A DNA stretch of 64,000 nt, taken from Dromaius novaehollandiae. Lineage: Eukaryota > Chordata > Aves > Casuariiformes > Dromaiidae. The notes below the pieces were generated by a model, which was not told where the DNA came from, did no database searches, and saw nothing but the letters and a program-made list of their open reading frames with translations. The translations under genes were made by a program, and so were the position numbers. Positions 49,501-62,135 of this stretch are shown here, one piece after another. Every line of letters begins with the position of its first letter. Positions within the stretch are counted from its first letter, which is position 1. The stretch lies in assembly GCF_036370855.1 (NCBI RefSeq), contig NC_088101.1, positions 7,928,154 through 7,992,153 of the forward strand, read 5' to 3'.

Positions 49501-52500
49501 CCACGGCCACCTCGCGCTGACCCCGCCGCCTCCACAGCCCAGCTCTCCCCACGCACCCGGCACTGGTGACGCCTTCCCCGTCCCCCCACGGACACTCACG
49601 TGCAGCATCTCCGACAGCCAGTCCGAGCTGAGGTCTTCCTCCAGCAGGGCCGTCACCAGCTCGCCCAGAGCCCCCATGGTCCGCGCGTGCAGACCCTGAG
49701 CACGGGGAGAAGGACGGGCGTTGGGCCGCGCTCGGAGACGCCCAGCTCGGCCGCAGGGGCAGAGCGCAGCGCGTGCTGCTGGGGGATCCCCGGAGAGGCC
49801 GGCAGAGAAGGGCCAGCAGGTACCTGCACGTGCAGAGCATCTGCCGCCGTCGCCCCCTCCTCTTCCGCCGGCTCCAGGGCAGGCAGGGGCATCACGCTCC
49901 GCACACACTGATCCAGGAGGTCACGGTTTTCCTCCCGGCTCAGCGATGGCTTCAGTTTGCTGGCAGAGAAAGAGGGAAACACACAAGAGACTCACTACCA
50001 CTCCCCAGAGCGGCGGCTCAGATGACAACTCCCCGCAGCCCCGGCGCAAAGACCCTACCTCAAGTGCCCCACGGCCACAAACGCCTCCCGGCGCACGGGG
50101 GACGCCAGGCGATCCCGGGGCTCCCCCTGCACGAAGCCCTGCAGGTCACAGAGACACGCGCACAGTGGGCAGCGGGCGGCCGCCGAGAGCCCTCCCGCCG
50201 GGACCAGGCTCAGGGCGCTCCAGAGGTCGCGTGCGGCCAAGGCAGAGCATCGCGCCTCGGGGCGACCGGCCTCGGGGCTCGGCCCCAACCTCCCCGGTGG
50301 CACCGTCCCGGCCCCGGCACTCACCAGCAAGGTGTCCAGCAGCTCCCGTTTGCGGCAGAGCTCCACGCCGCGGGAGCCCCCCGCCACCTGCACGGCCCGG
50401 CTGACCTCGGTGACGCTCCGGATCAGCGCCAGCTTGAGCTGCACGTCCTGCGTCCCGGCACAGGGAAACACGGCGGCGCTGGTGAGGAACTCCTCACAGC
50501 ACCAAGGGCTCAACGAGGAACACGGCGGGCAGTCCAGCCCCAGAGCACAGCGCACAAGGGCGACTGCGTCTGCCCAGCGCCTCGGGCACCTCGGCTCGGC
50601 ACACGGGTCGCAGGAAGGAAACCTCCTCTCCCCTCCCGGGAAGAAGCTCCCCCCGCGGAGGCACGAGCTTTCCCGGCTACCCACCGCAAGGAGACCCCCG
50701 GCCCCCAGCCTAGGGAGCGGGAGGGCGAGTCCGGCACACCTGCGTGGGGAAAGGGGTGTGGGAAGGGCCGCGAGCAAGGCCCCGGGGGGCAGGACTTACC
50801 TTGGTGGAGAAGGAGAAGCCCAGCACCTGGAAGGGGAAAGGCGGTGGAGAGAGAGGCAGTGAACCAAGGCGCACAGACGCGGGACACACAGCAACGGCCC
50901 CGGAGCGCACAGACCCCGCAGGGCAGCAGGGACGTCTGTGTGGCTGGCCCTGCGCCCGTGCACCCACCTGGCAGCTGGCGCGGTAGTGCTGCAGGATGCG
51001 CCCCACGACGTCGCTCTCCATGCAGGCCAGGAGCTGCTCCGGGGGGGCGCGGAGCGCGATCTGGCCGTAGGCCAGCACGAGGGCCATGTGCCTCCCCGCT
51101 CTCTTCCCCTGGTGGTATTCCTGCGCCGCGGGAGAAGCCGCGAGACGTCAGCCCAGCGCCTCCGTCGGGCCCCAGCTCCCGCTGCCTCCCGGCGAAGGAG
51201 CTGCCCCGCTTTCCACGCAGCAGCCACCCCTGGGCTGCTACTGGTTTACAAGTGAAAATAAAGCAGAGGAAAAACGAGCCAAGACACCCGGCATCCTTTA
51301 CCTTCAGGCGTTTGAAAGCCCCAGACACTGGTCTTTCCTCCATGGACGCCCCAAACTCCTGCACCACCTTCAAGGCAAGGTGGAAGTGGCTCTCGGCAGA
51401 GCCGGCCAAAACAGAAATCATTGCCTGCAACACAAGAGAAAGGGTGAGGCGGCCTCTGGCCGACACTCAGCCACGGCAAGCTCCGAGCGACACTCGCGAT
51501 ATCGTCCGACGGAAACAGCAGCGACAAGGAAATGAGAAGAGCCTGCAGCGCTCTGCTCGGAGAGATCACCGCTCCCCTGGAAATACCGAGGGGCTCCGGG
51601 GAAAGCAAGGGGAGAAGAAGAAACTCACCTCTCTCTCAGACGCTTCCAAGTAATTTGTCCTTGAGAGATACTTCTTCATTTCCCGGTGGACGTAGGGGAC
51701 GTGCCGACACGCTGCCAGGGACACCCCGACAGCTTTATACAGGAAGGCCTGAAAGACAAGCGGCCACCCCAGACGTGGTCACGCACGGTCTGGCGGCACA
51801 GAGCCGGGCCGCGACGCACCAGCCCACACCAGGCACGACTGAGCTGGCCGCGGCGCCTGGCCGTCCAGCTCGGCTCCCGCAGAAACGAGGCCTCGGCAGG
51901 GACCCACCTGCTCCCGGGACGGCCGGGGGTAGCTGCCCGTCTGCTGGCTGAGCTCCACGCTCAGGCCCACGGTCCAGGCCTGGCTCTCGATCGTCTCCAG
52001 CGATGTCCTCAGGAACTAGGAGAAACACAAGTTGAAGCAAAGCCCCCGCAGAGCGGGTCACAACGTGCGACGACGGGACATGGCACAACACGACACGACC
52101 CTCTGTGATCCACAGCTCTTTGCAAAACAAAATCCCCAGGGCCTTTGCAGGGGGTCTTTCCTGTGTTTCCTGTTTTCTGAACAAAACTGGCATTTCCCTG
52201 CTCAGGGCTCCCCTGCTCCTGGTTACCTTTCCACCCACACCTTCCCCCACTTTCCCACCGGTAGCTGCTGCCCTCGCAGCAGTGCTGTACCTTGAGCAGG
52301 AGCTGCTCCCACTCGGCAGAGTCCAGGCAGCTCTCGCTTTGCCCTACAAATCCGGAGCAAGAAAACCCTCCGTGTTACTTGGTGCCACAGAAGAGCCCGG
52401 GGGCTCCTTGGCACTCAAACATCCTCCGGCTCCCACACCAGAAGGGGCCCAAGCCGCGAGGCTCAAGCCCTCATGCCAAACTCTTGGCCAGGCCCAGGAG

Positions 52501-55500
52501 ACGGGGGGATGGGGATCTGCACTTCCCCCAAAATCTCCAGAAAATAACTCAGAGCCTGCAAGGGAACGGGGGTGGGAAGAAGAGCGGGGCTGTCACCTAA
52601 AGCAGCGTCTTAAGAAAGGAAACCCAGCGTTTCTGTGATGAAATTCCAGCCCCCTGGAAAAAAACCCTCCCTTCCCAAGGAGGTCAGCCCCGGGGATGCT
52701 CAGCTCCCTCTCGGCCCCACCTGGGCTGCTCTGGCGCTGCCCGAGAAGCCCAGCAGGCCTCAAGCCTCCCCTGCTCTCCCCCTTTCTTCTCAAGGGCTCC
52801 CGGCTCCTCCAGGCACCCCACAGACCCCCAACACCTCGCGGCACACGCACAGACCCCACAGCCTCACCGTGCCCCACATAACGCCTCACCTTGGTCACCC
52901 GGAAAGTGTCCTGGACCTGCTGATACTGCCCCAGGAGCCAGGGGAGCTGCTCCCACACGCGCTCACGGTGCTCTTCCTCGCGCACAAGGAGGCCCATCAT
53001 GGCAGCCATCGCCCCCAGGACGGCCTGCTTGGCCTGCAGGGAGGGCAGCGAGACGCTCTTCAGCGGGGCCCCAGGTCCTTCCCCCCCGACACGGTCTGCC
53101 CTCCCCACGGAGAGGCAGTGCCCTGCTCCCCTGGAGGAGAAGGCCTTGCTCCAGAGGAGAGGGCACGTCCCCACCCCGGCCCCGCCCAAAGGCCCCTGGC
53201 GTCGCGGGGCCGGCACGGCAGCCGCTCTCACCTCCTCCTCCTCGCAGCCCAGCCAGCTCCCCACCACATGGTGGAAGAGCGGGGAAACGCTGCTGCAGAG
53301 CTGGGCCTGCCCCATGCGCGGGAAGCTGCATTGCTCCCAGGCGCCCAGGTAGGTGTTCACGGCCTTCGACCACTGCTCCAGGACTGCGGCGAGAGAAGGG
53401 CAGAAGGATCAGGGCAGAGCCTGTGGCGGGGACGAGACCTTGCTCTGCCGCCCCAGCCTGCCCTCGGCCGCAGCCCCCCGCTCGCCGCGGCTCCATCCGA
53501 GACGGGGTCCGGCCCCAGGCACAAGCCGCGCGGTGCTCGGAGATGCCCTGATGGAAACGCTGCGCTGTTGCTCTCCTCCTCCCCATCACACCTCCTCCTC
53601 CTCCTCCTCCCAGCCGTGTTCCCCTCCTGCGCTTCCCCCTGCGTCCCTGCCCCAGCCGTCCCAAACACTCGCCCTCTCCCCCGAAACCCCCCAAAACCAG
53701 CCCGCCCTGCACGCAGCAGGCGGGAGGGAGCCGGGGCAGAGCTCAGAGCCTGGCAGGTCGCACCGGGAGCAAAGCGCAGCAGCAGAGGCGCCAAGGCTGC
53801 CCCGGCCCTGCCCCTGCCCGCGGGGCCGACACTCACCGCTGCAGACGGCGCGCAGGGTCCGGCTGCTCCCCACCTGGCTCAGCATCGTGCGCAGGGCGAA
53901 GAGCGTCATGCCCACGAAGGGGACGCACCGCAGGGCTGCAGAGAGGGCAGGGCAGAGGCGCAGAGAGCGGCCGTCGTCACTGGGAGCCGGGGCAGCGCGC
54001 GGGGGAGCCCCGGGGCAGGGGCTGGGGCAGTTCCCGGCGTGGGGACGGCTTGCCGGGACTCGATGGGGTGCTGGTGCCTGCCCCGAGTGGGGAGCGGGGC
54101 AGCCCTTCGGAAGGGAGCATCAGGGAAGATCCCTTCTCCCGGGTACCGCAGACCACAGCCCCGAGCCAGAGGCTGACGGGCCCTACCGTAGCTGCTGGCC
54201 AGCTTGCCCAAGGTGATGAACACGAGGTCCTCGGAGATCTCTCCCAGGGCCCTCAGGTGGCACTGCAGCTCGTACATGACGCTATCAAAGTGGGAGTGGG
54301 CCAGAGCCACCAGGACGTCGCTGGCGGCCATCCGCACCTCCTCCGTCACACCCTGGCGAGAGCGGGAGAAAGGCTGAAGGCGCCGGCAGCGATCGCCTGC
54401 CTCCAGCTCTCGGTTCCTGCCTTGGCCACCTCCCCGCACAGCTCCAGGTATCGCCCCCCAAATCCACTGCAGCGATGAGTCCCCAAGGCCTCTGCCTCCA
54501 GGAAACACTTGCTGGTGCAGAAATCGTGGCCCTGCACATCCCAGCTCCGCCACCAGCCCTGGGCGCAGGCACCGCTGGCACAGGCAGCTGCTCTGCTCTG
54601 CGCTCCCTCTGCAGCAGGGCTGGATACGGCCTTTGCTATCGCGGAGCCGCATCCGCGGGGAAGGAGCTGTCACAGGGGTCTGGGAGCCTCTGACAGGGCT
54701 TAGTGCTAGACACGGGTCCTCAGAGCCCTCCTGCGTTTTACCAAACCGGGCTCTAGCCAGGCGCCTCTGGCTGCCTTCAGAGAGGAGCAGCTCACCTGCG
54801 CCGCTCTCATGTCCCTCGAGGCCGCTGCGATCACTCTGGCCAGGACAGCGCTCTGCACGCGGCCGTCGTCGCCCTGCAGGACTCTCTCCAGCTCTCGGTA
54901 GACCTCCGCTCTGTCGCCCTGGGGACACGGCCCAGAAGGGAAGAGCTTGCCCTTGCCTTTCCTCAGTGCCAGGGAGCCCCAGAGCCGGGGACACGGGCCC
55001 CGCCAGCGGCAGCGTTTGCAGCACGCGCGGGTGGCAGGAGGGCGGCGGCGCCCTCGGGAAACCAGGGGCCCTGCCGGGCACCCGCAAACCCAGGCCCGGC
55101 ACAGCGCGACGCCCCCGCCTCACCTCCTCCTCTTGCAGGCGGTTTGACAGAGAAGCCACTCGCCCAGCAAAGGTGGGGACGGCTGCAGGGACGGACTCTG
55201 CCGCCCTGCCTCCATCCTCCCGAACGGGAGGCCGGGACCAGCAGCCTCCACAAGCGAAGAGACCTGCAAGGAGAGACCCAGAGGATTAGCACCAGCTCTG
55301 CTGGCCTCAGCTGCCTGCGCTGTTTCGGGGCAAACGTCTCCTCAGCCTGCAGAGAAATCCTTTCCCCCAGCACTAACACCGCAGCCAGGGCTGTGTCAGC
55401 AGGCGGGCAGCCAGCAGGGCAAAGGCAGCGACTCCTCCCCTCTGCGCAGCACTAGCGAGACCACCCCGGACGCTGGTCCAGCCCAGGCTCCTCAGTAAAA

Positions 55501-56829
55501 GACAGATACGCTGTAATGCTGTGATATAGTGGAGTGAGTCCAGAAGAGAGTCATCAGCATGGCTGGGGACTGGAGCACATGAGCAGCGAGGGAAGGCTCA
55601 GAGAGCTGGCTTGGGGCGGCCTGGAGAAGGGGAAGGGAGAACAGCGTATTGCTGCCTGCAGCTACCTAATGGGGGACACAGAGAAGACAGAGCAAAACTC
55701 TTCTCAGAAATGTACCTTGACGGGATGAGAGGCAACAGGAACAAGTTGGAACATGAGAAATCCTGATTAACTATTAGAAACACTATTTCCCATGAAGGTT
55801 TGGGGATGACCTGCTGGAAAGCAGCTCTGCAGAGAAGGCTCTCAGGGCCCCGATGGACAACAAGCTGACCACGAGCCAGCAACGTGCCCTTGTGGCCAAG
55901 AAGGCCCATGGTATCCTGGGCCACATTAGGAAGAGCATTGCCAGCAGGTCAAGGGAGGGCATCCTCCCCCTACTCAGCCCTGGTGAGGCCACATCTGGAG
56001 GACTGGGTCCAGTTCTGGGCTCCCCAGGACAACAGAGACATGGAGCTACTGCAGGGAGTCCAGCACAGGGCTACTAAGGTGAGGAAGGGACTGGAGCATC
56101 TCTCCTATGAGGAAAGGCTGAGAGAGCTGGGCCTGTCCAGCCTGGAGAAGAGAAGACTGAGCAGCAGATCTTATCCATGTGTATCAGTATCTGAAGGGAG
56201 GGTGCAAAGAAGATGGGGCCAGACTCTTCTCAGTGGCGCCCGGGGACAGGACCAGAGGCAACGGGCACCAACTGAAACCCAGGAAGCTCCATCCGAACAC
56301 GAGGAAAAAATTCTTTACTGCAAGGGTAACCAAGCACCAGAACAGGTTGCCCAGAGAGGTTATGGGTCTCCATCCTTGGAGATATTCAGAAGCTGTCTGG
56401 ACACCATCCTGGGCCAGGTGCTCTAGGTGAGGCTGCTTGAGCAGAGGGGTTGGACTAGGTGATCTGCAGAGGTCCCTTCCAACCTCAACCAGTCTGTGAT
56501 TCTGTGAAGGGGGTCAAACACCAGAAGAGGCACCCAGGGAGGCTGTGGGATCTCCATCCGCAGAGATCTGCCTCGCAGCCAGGGCCCGTTAGCTCCTTGG
56601 GTGGAAAGCCCGTGAAACCAGAGCCTGGAGGGAGCTGCACGGGAGCGAGGAGGCGGCTTTCTCCCGGGGATCTGGTGCAGTTGCAGGGTCAGGGGAGCTC
56701 TCGCAGCGTCAGAAACGGCCAGCCCTGCTCAGCGGTGCCGAGCACCAGGGGTTCGCGCTGGGGATCTCCTGCAGCCCCGGCCCAGCCCCGCCCCAGCCCC
56801 TCACCTCGGAGCGCCCGGAGTCTCCGCAT
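43565..56829 (-). CDS. MROH2B-like: MROH-family gene (MROH2B/MROH1-like), copy B, start to stop
   Basis: Complete 33-exon MROH gene, 4,001 coding nt. Exons: 56829-56805, 55263-55124, 54918-54796, 54352-54187, 53935-53837, 53383-53232, 53033-52890, 52343-52291, 52015-51908, 51748-51629, 51424-51302, 51120-50968, 50826-50800, 50447-50325, 50138-50059, 49959-49824, 49695-49600, 49319-49215, 49004-48881, 48720-48611, 48303-48151, 47637-47483, 47268-47106, 46848-46655, 46270-46133, 45938-45827, 45456-45310, 45162-44980, 44712-44557, 44368-44246, 44104-44002, 43865-43800, 43665-43565. I read every exon: each is free of stops and every junction is in phase except 7/8. The product is almost entirely helical HEAT-type repeat. 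The C-terminus is [20 protein letters not shown] followed by a short basic tail. At about 1,330 codons it is some 300 shorter than typical family members; the shortfall falls between exons 7 and 8. Exon 13 is a 27-nt microexon. The exact paralogue (2B, 1 or 7) cannot be settled without a tree. Confidence 0.9.
52344..52889 (-). other. MROH copy B intron 7: missing exon block
   Basis: Exon 7 ends in phase 0 after DTFRVTK. Exon 8 needs one base from the exon before it (GG then [12 protein letters not shown]). In MROH relatives, as I recall them, about 200-300 residues separate these two motifs. This 546-bp interval contains no exon-like segment that I can find. The family exons were therefore probably deleted before the segmental duplication. 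Splicing at a later, non-consensus AG inside exon 8 could restore phase, but it lacks a pyrimidine tract. Confidence 0.65.
55532..55800 (+). mobile_element. CR1 LINE fragment (first of two), copy B
   Basis: Duplicate of 10,335-10,604, with near-identical sequence and position in MROH intron 1. Confidence 0.6.
55801..56508 (+). mobile_element. CR1 LINE 3' end, copy B
   Basis: Duplicate of 10,605-11,312. It keeps the tail ending GATTCTGTGAA and the words [20 protein letters not shown]. It differs from copy A by scattered substitutions and small indels, for example around 56,160. Confidence 0.93.
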
Positions 56830-57121
56830 GGCGCCGGGCCAGGGACAGCGCTGCTGCGCCAGCCCTGCCTGAGGACAGAGCGGGACCGCGGGGACCCGCC
56901 CCAGAGCGCACCACCCTCACCGCCACAGAGCTCTGCGGCCAATGAGGGCCTGCCCCGGACACGCCCGCCTACATCACAGAGGGCCCAGACCAATGAGGGC
57001 CTGCTTGGGGACACGCCCCCGCCCATCACAAAGGGCTGCTGGCCAATCAAGGCTTGCCCCAGCACACACCCCTGCCCATCACAAAGGGCTGCCAGCCAAT
57101 AAGGGCCCTGCCCCAGGGCCA
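56830..57121 (-). promoter_or_regulatory. MROH copy B promoter with four-unit CCAAT tandem repeat
   Basis: CCAAT boxes at 56,939, 56,990, 57,043 and 57,096 keep the same spacing as copy A. Copy B carries about 24 extra bases between the first exon and the first box (around 56,908-56,931), absent from copy A. Confidence 0.7.
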
Positions 57122-57559
57122 CGCCCACTCAGGGCAGGGGGCCAGAGAGGGCAGCAGGCAAAGGGCCTCAACAGGCCCCCAACCCTGCCCCCTTTCCCCA
57201 TCTCCCTCCATCACTGCCACACACTGCATTTCCTCCAAGGGGGCTGGGCACTGACCTGGCCTCAGCAGCCCCTCCCAGCCCCACAGCCAGAGGTGACTGC
57301 TCTCAAGGGGGCTGCTTCACCCTTTTCTTTCCTCTGCCTTTTTGCCTGCCTTTCTCCAAAAAGGAGCCTGCTGCAGGCTTGTCACCTGGGTACACGCCTG
57401 TCTGTGTCATTCCCTCTGCTCCCTCCACCAAGGTTTGCACTCCCTCTCCAAGGAGCACAAACCTGAACCCAGAACTGGAGACCTCACACCTGTGACAGTC
57501 TTATGGCATGTTTAAGACTAGGGGGTCAGGGGAAGGAGAGAGGCAGTTCAGCTCTTAAA

Positions 57560-57980
57560 GGAAAGCTCCTATCAGCTCTCATTGTACAGGAAAACCTAAG
57601 CTCCCCTTTATTGGACAGGAGAAAATTTCAGCAGAAGACAGACCCTGAAAATCAGGAGGACTTGGGGTCTGGGCATGTAGTCCCCCATGCCAACAGTCAA
57701 TGTATTTAGCTGACAAACTCCATGCTGGCATGGCCTAAGTGGATCTAGTTCTAAGCTCTTACTCCACACTGACTGCAAAGTGTAGCTCCACTGCCACAGC
57801 CAGCCAAGAACATCAACATCTCTCCAAATGCAGCAGCACTGAGTCACTCTGATGGAGGGCAATAAAAGCTGGTGTCAGATGCTCTGCAACTGCATCCTAG
57901 TCTTCATTTAGTGGTTGCATTTCTGCAGTCTGGGAGCCCTTCAGACAGAGAGAAAGGCAGCCCTCAAGTATGGCCAAGCA
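57560..57980 (+). mobile_element. LTR-like fragment, copy B
   Basis: Duplicate of 12,230-12,650, almost identical. Confidence 0.4.
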
Positions 57981-58470
57981 GCTCCCATCTTTCTGCAGAG
58001 GACAAGGGGTGTCTACCCTGAGAGCAGTTAGCCTTGTACTGGACAGGGAAAGTACTGTCAAGGAAGTGATTTTGGTGAGAAAGGGTTACTCCTCACCAGC
58101 CACTTCACCTTGAAGGAAAAAGGGGAAGTGCTGTCATGTAGCCAAGGCTGCCTGGTAAAGCTGTGTGAGTTCTGCCTTGTGACAAGTCCTCTGCAAACTG
58201 AAGAGCAGGTTTGGTTAGCTTTATTGTTTGAGGTGGCATGTATTTTTTTTATTATCAGCTGTTGTCACACTTAATGGTATAGGACACATTTACCTTTGCA
58301 ACTATCACAAAAGACAACCACCAGAAAGCAGCACCCACTTTTGCTTGCAGGGCCTGCTGCCCACTGGTCACCCAGGCCAGCCCCCAGCTTAGTGATAAAG
58401 AATATAGGCCTGGGGCTGTCTAGAGGTAGCTAGAACACCACACAGGAAAAATGTTTTTCTGCCATTGATT

Positions 58471-61418
58471 TAAGCACCCCTTTCTTTAGTATCCCACTTG
58501 GTGAAAGCAGCCAACCCTCATTTGCTTTTACAGGGAAAGGGCAACAATTAACATGGACACCTCCCACGAGGTTTCACAGGGTCTCCCACCTTTTTTCCCC
58601 ACAAATATTGGGGAAGGATGTAAAGGATACCAAATATCAGGGGGATCAGCTCTAGGGCAATATGTAGATGACTTGCTCATGGCAAGGAGAGAGGAAGGTA
58701 CCTGTCTAATAGACTCTGTACATCTATGCATGGCTTCAGCAGAAAACTGTCACCAGGCATCTCCATCTAGTCTCCAGCTGTGTCAAAAGCAAGTAAAATA
58801 CTTGGGGCTCACTCTGAAAGAAGGGCAATGACTACTAGACCCAGAAAGAGGAGATGCTATAAGAAAACTCCCCCCTCCAGGAACAAAGAAACAGTTACAA
58901 GGATTCCTTGGAGCTGGGGGATTTTGCACACCATGGATCCCTGGGCTGGGAGAATTCACAAAACCCCTGACAGAGGCAACCCAGAACAAAGCAGAACCCA
59001 TTGCACAGGGCCCTGAAAGAGAGCAAGCTTTTAGAGCTATGAAAGGAGCTTTGGCATCTGCACCTGCTCTCTGGCTCCCAGATTAGACAAAGCCCTTTGA
59101 TTTGTACACACATGGACCTAAGGGCATTGCCAGCAGAGTAATAATGCCAGAGACCAGTAGCATGTGATTCTGCTCAACTAGATTCAGTTGCAGGTGTGGC
59201 ATCTGTGACAGCAGCAGCAATAGTGGAGAGAAGCCACCCTCCCATTCTGGGACAGCCTTTGCAAAACCCAGATCTAGTCCTATTTGTAGATGGCTCATCC
59301 TACTATCTGCACAGACAGCAACAAGCTGGGTATGCTGTAGTCAGCCAGGAACAAGTGATAGAGGCTGAACTGCTTCTCACACAAATGAGTGTGCAAGGAG
59401 CAGAACTAGTAGCCTTGACACAGGCAGCACACCTGGCAAAAGGAAAGCAAGTCATCCTCTACACCAGCTCTCAATATGCCTTTGGGGTATGTCATGCAAC
59501 TGGGATGTTATGGAAAGAACAAGGACTTATTGTTTCCTTAGGAAAGAAAATATCTAATGGAGAAGAAACACTATTTGCTAGAGTCAGTCCAGCTGCCTGA
59601 AGAAGTTGCTGTGATGCACTGCCCAGCCCATACTAAGGACACTACAGAAACTGGGAAAGGAAATGCTTTAGCCAACACCACCACAAAGGCTGCAGCCCAA
59701 CCACCTTTGAGAGACTGTGTGGTTGCAATTCCAGTCAGGAACCAGAGTGAATGGCTGAATTTAAGAGACCTCAAAACCATGCATGAAAAGGACTGCTCAG
59801 CAGCAGAGAGGAAACAATGGGAAAAGCAGGAAGCAAAACAAAATGACAGTGGAATATGGACACTTGGGGGAAAACATTCTAAAAAGAAGTAATTACTGTA
59901 GCTAGGGGGTTTGATGATAAAGCTCATGGGGGAGCCCAGGCAGTAGCTAACCAGGCACAGAAAGGATGGGCCACACCAGGAATCTATGCAGCTGCAGAAA
60001 GAAAAACTGATAGCTGCCCAACCTGCCAAAAGGTCTCCAGCAGCAAACCAACCTCAGAGTTAGGGGGACAACCGTGGGCCTCCTTCCCTTCTCAAAGGCT
60101 ACAGCTAGACCTCGTGGATATGCTGTCCACCAATGGGTACAAACACTTGTCAGTGATAGGAGATCAGTCATCAGGCTGGGGAGAGGACTTCCCAACAAGA
60201 AAGGCTGAGGCAGGAGGGGTGGTAAAAACCTAACTAAAAGAAATCCTACCCAGATATGGGGTTCCAGAAGCAATGCAGTCACACAGGGCTACCCATTTCA
60301 CAGCAAACAATCAAGCAACTATACACATCACTAGGAAGAGAGAGAAACCTGCAGACCCCTTATCACCCACAGTCTGCAGGACAGGTAGGAAGAATGAACA
60401 GAACATCAAAAGAAAAAACAGCAGGAATATGCATACACACACTGCTCTAAAATGGCCAGAGGCATTGAACTTAGCTCTATGGGAGGTTTGAAATGCCCCA
60501 TGACAACCCACAGGACTAACACCAGCAGAAATTCCCTTTGGGAGACATTGCCATACCAGGGCCTTACACCCCTGCTAAGACCAGCCTGTTAGAGATGAAC
60601 AAGTGACACAACATGTACTAGCTTTAGAGAAACAGCTTAAGGCTTCACAAAAAATCAGGCTCCCTGGTTTCAGCCAGTACCAGACATTCAGGCACATGAC
60701 AGACAGCCTGGGGATGAAGCTTTAGGTAAAACATTTCTACAAAAATCCAAGTCAGAACCTAAGTGGGACAGGCCATATACTGCCATGCTGTGTTCTTACT
60801 TGGCTGTTCAAGTTGAACTGTACTTGCATACACTGGAAAGAGACGGGCATGTATGAGAACCCTTGGCAGTCATATTCATAGACACCACTGCTGCAAATAC
60901 AAGTAGTGACTCAAATATTTGTGTTCATAACTGGACCAAAATTATGGGATGCAACTTCAACCATTCAGCTCCTGTTAGATCTCATCAGTTGTTACCATCT
61001 AATTATACATTGACTCAGAATTTACTACCTACCCCCACTGGAATACATCTTACACTGGTGAAAAAGCTACTACAACATGATGACCTGCATCAACTCCTAG
61101 AAGGCATCCAAAACAATGGACAAGAACTCTAATCGCCACTCATCAGGATACAGAAGAGATACACCATGCCTTAGAAAGGAAGATAAGGAAGGATGGAGAC
61201 CATCATGGGTGGAAAACACTCCTAGGATGGTCACCAACCACAACAGGGATTTATGATCACCTGCTGCACCCAGTAGTAGTTGTGTTAAGTTCATCTGTGT
61301 CATGCCTATCACTTACAACCATATTATACATGAAATTATGGAAAGTGACAGTCTGCCTCAGAAGACTGAGGACTGTTTCAAGTGTTAGCAGGGATGCTTA
61401 ATAAGAACAAAGGGAGGA
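58471..61418 (+). mobile_element. Gammaretrovirus-like ERV internal region, copy B; fossil
   Basis: Duplicate of 13,140-16,088 with the same order of RT, RNase H, integrase and env-like remnants and the same general state of decay. It differs from copy A by only about 10 bases per 3 kb by eye. The insertion and most of its decay therefore predate the duplication. Confidence 0.88.
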
Positions 61419-62135
61419 CTGCTAAAGAACATTGAACTGAAACTGTCTAGAGGTAGCTGCCCAGCACAACTTTTATAAACACTTGGCATGAGTAGCTCAA
61501 TTGGCTGAAGCCTTAGGCCACACTCAGAGAACAGGAGGGACTTGCATCCAGCTCAGGAAAAGAGGCCCCAGGGCCAGCTCCAGCTGGAAAGACAAGGACA
61601 TCACAAGCAGTCTGTATCCCTGTGTCTCACACTCCAGAAGGGAGGATGTCACAACTCTGAAATAAGGCCTGTGCTGGCCATCAGGACCCTGAGAAACAAA
61701 GCCTCCTCTCCTTGCTGGGGCAGGGAGAGTTGTGGTCTGCAACCACCTCCTCCTCCTCAGGACCTTGAGAGACAGAGGGACCCAACAAGGAACAAAGGCA
61801 CATCCCTCAGCAGAAACCACACCAGTAAAGATGAGGAAAGAAACAGCCTGCCCAGGGACAACAATGAGACCCAATAAGGAACAGGAGACCCCAGAGCTGA
61901 ATATCACTAGTGGTCTCAACTACCACATGAGAGGTGGAGACCTTGGATTCAAAGGCTACAATTGCCCAGGGATTCCTTTCCTTAGGGTCCCCTTCCAGAG
62001 GCACCCAGCTCCAGCTGCAATCACTGCACACATGCCATTAAAATTCATTTCATTCACTTGGATTTGGCTCCACACTTCCCAGCAGGAACCTAGGGTCAGA
62101 CCCTGCTGTGGTGGGCAGCAAACCTAACCTTCCCT
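61419..62135 (+). mobile_element. 3' LTR of the ERV, copy B; fossil
   Basis: Duplicate of 16,089-16,800, nearly identical. Confidence 0.7.

Noticed and set aside
49773-51653. 626-codon plus-strand open frame across MROH copy B
   Set aside because: It is antisense to eleven well-supported MROH exons and their introns. GC-rich antisense strands with few stops give such frames, and its residues are Arg/Pro/Ala/Gly-biased.
52635-54176. 513-codon plus-strand open frame (and the 464-codon one at 7,583-8,977)
   Set aside because: Both are antisense shadows of MROH exons 4-7, with low-complexity translation.
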